Shown here: positions 11,882 through 14,346 of the stretch, piece by piece
Layout of the letters: each line of letters opens with the position of its first letter
Numbering within the stretch: the first letter of the stretch is position 1
NCBI GenBank assembly: GCA_937925635.1
Contig: CALALX010000064.1
Span: 1-14,346, forward strand
Length of the DNA stretch: 14,346 nt
Reading direction: 5' to 3'
Origin: an uncultured Caulobacter sp.
Lineage (GTDB): Bacteria > Pseudomonadota > Alphaproteobacteria > Caulobacterales > Caulobacteraceae
Position numbers and translations under genes: made by a program
Notes under the pieces: model-generated
Database searches by the model: none
Told to the model about the DNA's origin: nothing
Seen by the model: the letters and a program-made list of their open reading frames with translations, nothing else

Positions 11882-12351
11882 GTAGCCACCTCGGCCCGGT
11901 CCAGCACCGGCACGCCCTCCGGCCCGCGGTGCGCCGTCGAGCGCGACGCCAGTTCATGCCCCCGCCGCCGCAGCGCCTTGACGCGGTCGTGGATCACTTG
12001 CGGCGTGACGCCGAAGGCCCGCCCGAGCTGCCCGGTCGTCCAGCCCTCGCCCCAGAGCGCAACGAGCTGCGCCGCGTCGGCCGGAGAGGTTGCCGACCAT
12101 ACGGCGGGCTTCGCCGGGCGGCTCCTGGCTGCGTGGCCGCCCTGAAACCGCGGCAGGTCTAACCCGGCGCGGCGCATCCGGCTCAGGTCCAGGCTGACGT
12201 GCGAGGTGGTCATCCCGAGCCGGCCGGCGATGGCGGCAGGCGCGACGCCCTGCTGCACAAGGCGCAGGATTTCAGCGCGCCGGGCAGCCACATCGGGGCT
12301 GGGCTGGCTCTCGCGCGGCGCGGACCGATGGGAATGGGGGTCAGGCTGCAT
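11878..12351 (-). CDS. Protein with two helix-turn-helix units, probable DNA-binding regulator
   Basis: The protein is 157 aa from ATG 12351, which overlaps the end of the methyltransferase gene by 11 nt and has GGAGG just upstream. An earlier in-frame start has shadow-like sequence. Two similar HTH units are visible: RRAEILRLVQQGVAPAAIAG RLGMTTSHVSLDLSRMRRAG (about 24-63) and DAAQLVALWGEGWTTGQLGR AFGVTPQVIHDRVKALRRRG (about 92-131). They are joined by a basic linker (GGHAARSRPAKPAVW). Sequence-specific DNA binding is likely; the twin domains could grip a dyad or bridge sites such as the repeat array. No catalytic residues for a resolvase or transposase are present. Confidence 0.78.
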   Translation of the reverse strand: MQPDPHSHRSAPRESQPSPDVAARRAEILRLVQQGVAPAAIAGRLGMTTSHVSLDLSRMRRAGLDLPRFQGGHAARSRPAKPAVWSATSPADAAQLVALWGEGWTTGQLGRAFGVTPQVIHDRVKALRRRGHELASRSTAHRGPEGVPVLDRAEVAT

Positions 12352-13792
12352 CTGCGGCCTCCGCGATGCGCTCCACGAGATCGATGCGGCGGCCAATCCA
12401 GCGCATGCAGTTCACGGCCATGGAATTGCCGAGGGCCTTGTAGCGAGGACCGTCAGCGGCGGACTTTCCGCGGTAGGGAACGACCGTCCAGTCGTCGGGA
12501 AATCCCTGCAGGCGCTCGCACTCCCGCGGCGTCAGGCGGCGGACGGCGTAGGCGGTCATGACGGCTGGCTGGCGATTGCCGGCCGTCCCCGCTGCGGCGC
12601 CGATTGTCGGCGACACCCCGTCGCAGAGGGATGCGTTGTAGAGATCAACGCCGAGAGCGACGGCCGGCGGATGCGCCCCCGCTGCGAGCGGGTGGCACGG
12701 ATCGCCCGGCTTCGGGTTGCTGTAGTTGCCGGCGCTGGTGATCTGCGTGGTGTCGAAGGCGATGGCCCCGACACCCATTCCGGCGCGCCCGCCGTTCGGC
12801 GTCAGGATCGCGTTGGCCGTGCCGTCCTGCCGGTATTCCAGATACGAGCCGTCGTCCCGGCCGCGAATGGCGAGGGTGTAGGGATGCGGGATGATCGGCG
12901 TTCCGCGCCCCGTGCCGTCCTCGCTCGCGTCGAAGCCCTCGCCGCGCAGGGCGTGCGCCACCACGGTCGGCAGGTCCGCCTCGGGAAGCGCGCCCTTGTA
13001 TTCCCGAGCCGTCAGGGTGCAGGCGGGGTCGTGGGAGAGGATGAGGTTTTCTGCCGTGTCGGCGTCGTTTCGATACCCGCTACCCCGCTGAGAGCCCGCA
13101 GCAATGGGGCGGGCAACGCTTTCCCCCGCTTCTCGGCGCGGCGCAGGATGCCCTGACAGGCTTTCGCGCTCAAAAAGAACCGCGGCGGCACGTCGCCAGT
13201 CTCCAAGATATCCGACAACGAACACACGGCGTCGGCGCTGGGGGACGGCTCGCTCCAGGCCGTCCACTCGGACGTACTGAGCGTTAAGCACGCGGTAGGC
13301 GAACCCATACCCGAGTTCGACCATGCCCCCGAGGATGGCTCCAAAGTCCCGTCCTCCATTCGATGACAGGACGCCGGGGACGTTCTCCCAGACCAGCCAG
13401 CGGGGCCGTTTGCGGTCAGCCAGCCTGAGATATTCGAGGGCCAGGTTGCCGCGGTCGTCACCCAATCCTCCACGGAGGCCGGCGACGCTGAACGACTGGC
13501 AAGGGGTTCCTCCGACCAGAAGGTCGATTGCGCCGTAGTCGCCGCCGCCGATCGTGGTGAAATCGCCATGGCACGGCACCTCCGGGAAGCGATGCGCAAG
13601 CACGGCGCGCGGGAACGGGTCGATCTCGGAGAAGAAGGCCGGGCGCCACCCAAGCGGCTCCCATGCAACGCTGGCGGCTTCTATCCCGCTGCACACGCTG
13701 CCATATCGAAAAGCCCCCGACGCGTCCTGAACCGCGCCGGGGGAGTTGGCGCCAGCCGGGAGGATGGCGGCGCGGGCAGTGACCTGTGTCAT
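12341..13792 (-). CDS. dcm: C5-cytosine DNA methyltransferase
   Basis: The protein is 483 aa from ATG 13792, 13 nt after the upstream stop; ATG 13828 is also in frame but lacks a ribosome site. Numbered from 13792, the motifs run in order: RYGSVCSGIEAASVAWEPLG (motif I), FFSEIDPF (II), GDYGAIDLLVGGTPCQSFSV with the catalytic Cys at 98 (IV), LVWENVPGVLSSN with ENV at 136-138 (VI), PQRRRRVFVVGY (VIII), RLTPRECERLQGFPDDW (IX) and YKALGNSMAVNCMRWIGRRI with GNS near 455 (X). The spacing between VIII and IX (about 240 residues) holds a target-recognition region. It transfers a methyl group to C5 of cytosine in a specific site, which cannot be predicted here. There is no cognate endonuclease, so the likely role is protection from host restriction. 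Confidence 0.92.
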   Translation of the reverse strand: MTQVTARAAILPAGANSPGAVQDASGAFRYGSVCSGIEAASVAWEPLGWRPAFFSEIDPFPRAVLAHRFPEVPCHGDFTTIGGGDYGAIDLLVGGTPCQSFSVAGLRGGLGDDRGNLALEYLRLADRKRPRWLVWENVPGVLSSNGGRDFGAILGGMVELGYGFAYRVLNAQYVRVDGLERAVPQRRRRVFVVGYLGDWRRAAAVLFERESLSGHPAPRREAGESVARPIAAGSQRGSGYRNDADTAENLILSHDPACTLTAREYKGALPEADLPTVVAHALRGEGFDASEDGTGRGTPIIPHPYTLAIRGRDDGSYLEYRQDGTANAILTPNGGRAGMGVGAIAFDTTQITSAGNYSNPKPGDPCHPLAAGAHPPAVALGVDLYNASLCDGVSPTIGAAAGTAGNRQPAVMTAYAVRRLTPRECERLQGFPDDWTVVPYRGKSAADGPRYKALGNSMAVNCMRWIGRRIDLVERIAEAADAA

Positions 13793-13805
13793 TCGGCGGT
13801 GGCGC

Positions 13806-14015
13806 TCATTTTGCGACGCCCAACTCATGCTGGCGCATGAAGGAGATCACGCGATCTCGCGTCTTGCGCCGGGGCTCGCGGCCGGCTTCCAAGTCGCTGA
13901 CAAACGACGGATCGCTCAGGGCCAGCTCACCGAAGCGCGACTTCGGCATGTCGTGTCGGTCGCAGAAGCGGCGCACAGCGCCGACGAGGTCATCGAATGG
14001 GGCATGCGTGCTCAT
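13806..14015 (-). CDS. Cro-like XRE transcriptional regulator
   Basis: This 69-aa protein from ATG 14015 is essentially one HTH: DLVGAVRRFCDRHDMPKSRF, GELALSDPSFVSDLEAGREP, RRKTRDRVISFM. The recognition helix is in the LSDPSFVSDLEAG segment. Small size, leftward orientation and the position opposite the repressor gene all point to a Cro-type early repressor. Its promoter lies inside a dyad operator, and its mRNA would begin only a few bases before the ATG; no Shine-Dalgarno is visible. Confidence 0.82.
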   Translation of the reverse strand: MSTHAPFDDLVGAVRRFCDRHDMPKSRFGELALSDPSFVSDLEAGREPRRKTRDRVISFMRQHELGVAK

Positions 14016-14022
14016 GCCCGTT

Positions 14023-14051
14023 AATGTCTAGGTAATTCCCTAGGGTGTCAA
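14023..14051 (-). promoter_or_regulatory. Leftward early promoter
   Basis: Read leftward, a perfect TTGACA (14051-14046) is followed by 17 bp and GACATT (14028-14023), a weak -10. The Cro-like ATG is 8 nt beyond that, so the transcript would be nearly leaderless. The promoter lies within the dyad operator, so repressor binding would block it. Confidence 0.6.
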
Positions 14052-14066
14052 TAGGGAAGAACCTAG
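14028..14066. promoter_or_regulatory. Operator dyad of the lysogeny switch
   Basis: CTAGGTAATTCCCTA (14028-14042) and TAGGGAAGAACCTAG (14052-14066) are inverted repeats matching at 13 of 15 positions with a 9-nt spacer. The spacer overlaps the TTGACA of the leftward promoter. A further CCTAGG occurs at 14096-14101, just before the repressor start, as a possible additional site. Operators with these arms would bind the repressor and the Cro-like protein. Confidence 0.72.
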
Positions 14067-14102
14067 CAGCGGGTGGCGCTGCGACTCGGTAACATCCTAG
14101 GC

Positions 14103-14346
14103 ATGGACATCAACGAGATCGTCGCCGAGAACATCCGCATCCGCTTGGCGGCGAAGCGGCAGACGGTCGGCTGGCTCCAGAACGCGGTGCGTCCGACGTC
14201 TTCGGGGATTTACGACTTCTTTAACCCGAACCGACCGAACCGGAGCATGAAGGTCGATATGCTGGCGGAGATCGCTGACAAGCTTAATGCGCCCATCGGT
14301 GCATTGCTTGTTCCGCCGGACAGAAGCGAGGCGACAGCCGCGATCC
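14103..14346 (+). CDS. CI-like phage repressor, N-terminal part (cut by window edge)
   Basis: The frame starts at ATG 14103 and is open to the window end (81 codons seen). It reads MDINEIVAENIRIRLAAKRQ, TVGWLQNAVRPTSSGIYDFF, NPNRPNRSMKVDMLAEIADK, LNAPIGALLVPPD. This is an XRE-type HTH with recognition helix around SSGIYDFF. It faces the Cro-like gene across a dyad operator, which makes it the lysogeny repressor candidate; whether a LexA-like peptidase domain follows is outside the window. There is no Shine-Dalgarno, and the start is directly after CCTAGG, so translation may be leaderless. Confidence 0.75.
   Translation, partial: MDINEIVAENIRIRLAAKRQTVGWLQNAVRPTSSGIYDFFNPNRPNRSMKVDMLAEIADKLNAPIGALLVPPDRSEATAAI

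Noticed and set aside
11878..12351. Serine recombinase or transposase fragment
   Set aside because: Only HTH units are visible and no catalytic residues; nothing supports a recombinase remnant.
12206..13156. 316-codon rightward open frame opposite the cytosine methyltransferase
   Set aside because: The opposite strand carries all C5-methyltransferase motifs; this frame has none and is explained by high GC.

Overview
The window looks like the early/replication region of a temperate tailed phage, or a prophage, in a GC-rich alphaproteobacterium. The phage assignment rests on a divergent repressor/Cro-type switch at the right edge, a long leftward run of small overlapping genes, and recognisable phage replication and nucleotide genes. 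The alphaproteobacterial host is an inference from high GC, a GcrA-like regulator and small hypothetical proteins of types I associate with alphaproteobacterial prophages; no host gene is present to prove it. No structural, lysis, integrase or tRNA gene was seen.

Right edge (about 13.8-14.35 kb): a rightward XRE-type repressor, cut by the window end, faces a leftward Cro-size XRE protein. Between them is a 15-bp imperfect inverted repeat that brackets a TTGACA box. Leftward from there the early block runs as: C5-cytosine methyltransferase, a protein with two helix-turn-helix units, a RuvC-like resolvase, a small unknown, a dATP/dGTP pyrophosphohydrolase-like protein, another unknown, an SSB-like protein with an acidic-aromatic tail, and a large primase-helicase of the DUF3987 type.

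Middle (6683-6970): the main non-coding stretch follows the primase-helicase. It holds six copies of a 16-bp element with consensus TACGACAWWWGCGACA (one copy shifts the A/T triplet) in alternating orientation. They form several strong and partly mutually exclusive hairpins. A second pair of 19-bp direct repeats and a small AT-rich/purine-rich core lie there too. A replication origin, a regulator-binding array or an RNA switch would each fit.

Left part (2.47-6.68 kb): eleven leftward genes overlap mostly by ATGA, GTGA or TAATG, so they are probably translationally coupled. They include a GcrA-like HTH protein, a one-helix membrane peptide, two paralogous small 'FGPWVxHDG' proteins, a coiled-coil protein, an NPPF-type DNA methyltransferase and an SH3-like small protein. 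A rightward RelE/ParE toxin plus XRE antitoxin module (1857-2465), with its own promoter and operator, interrupts the block. To its left are a 66-aa Cys-containing protein, a gene split by a frameshift in a run of five G, a zinc-ribbon peptide and two HNH endonucleases. The outermost HNH gene is cut by the window start and has a less GC-rich look.

Functionally, the resolvase, SSB-like protein and primase-helicase would carry out replication and recombination. The two methyltransferases would protect or mark phage DNA. The switch and the GcrA-like and HTH proteins would control expression, and the toxin-antitoxin module would stabilise the prophage.
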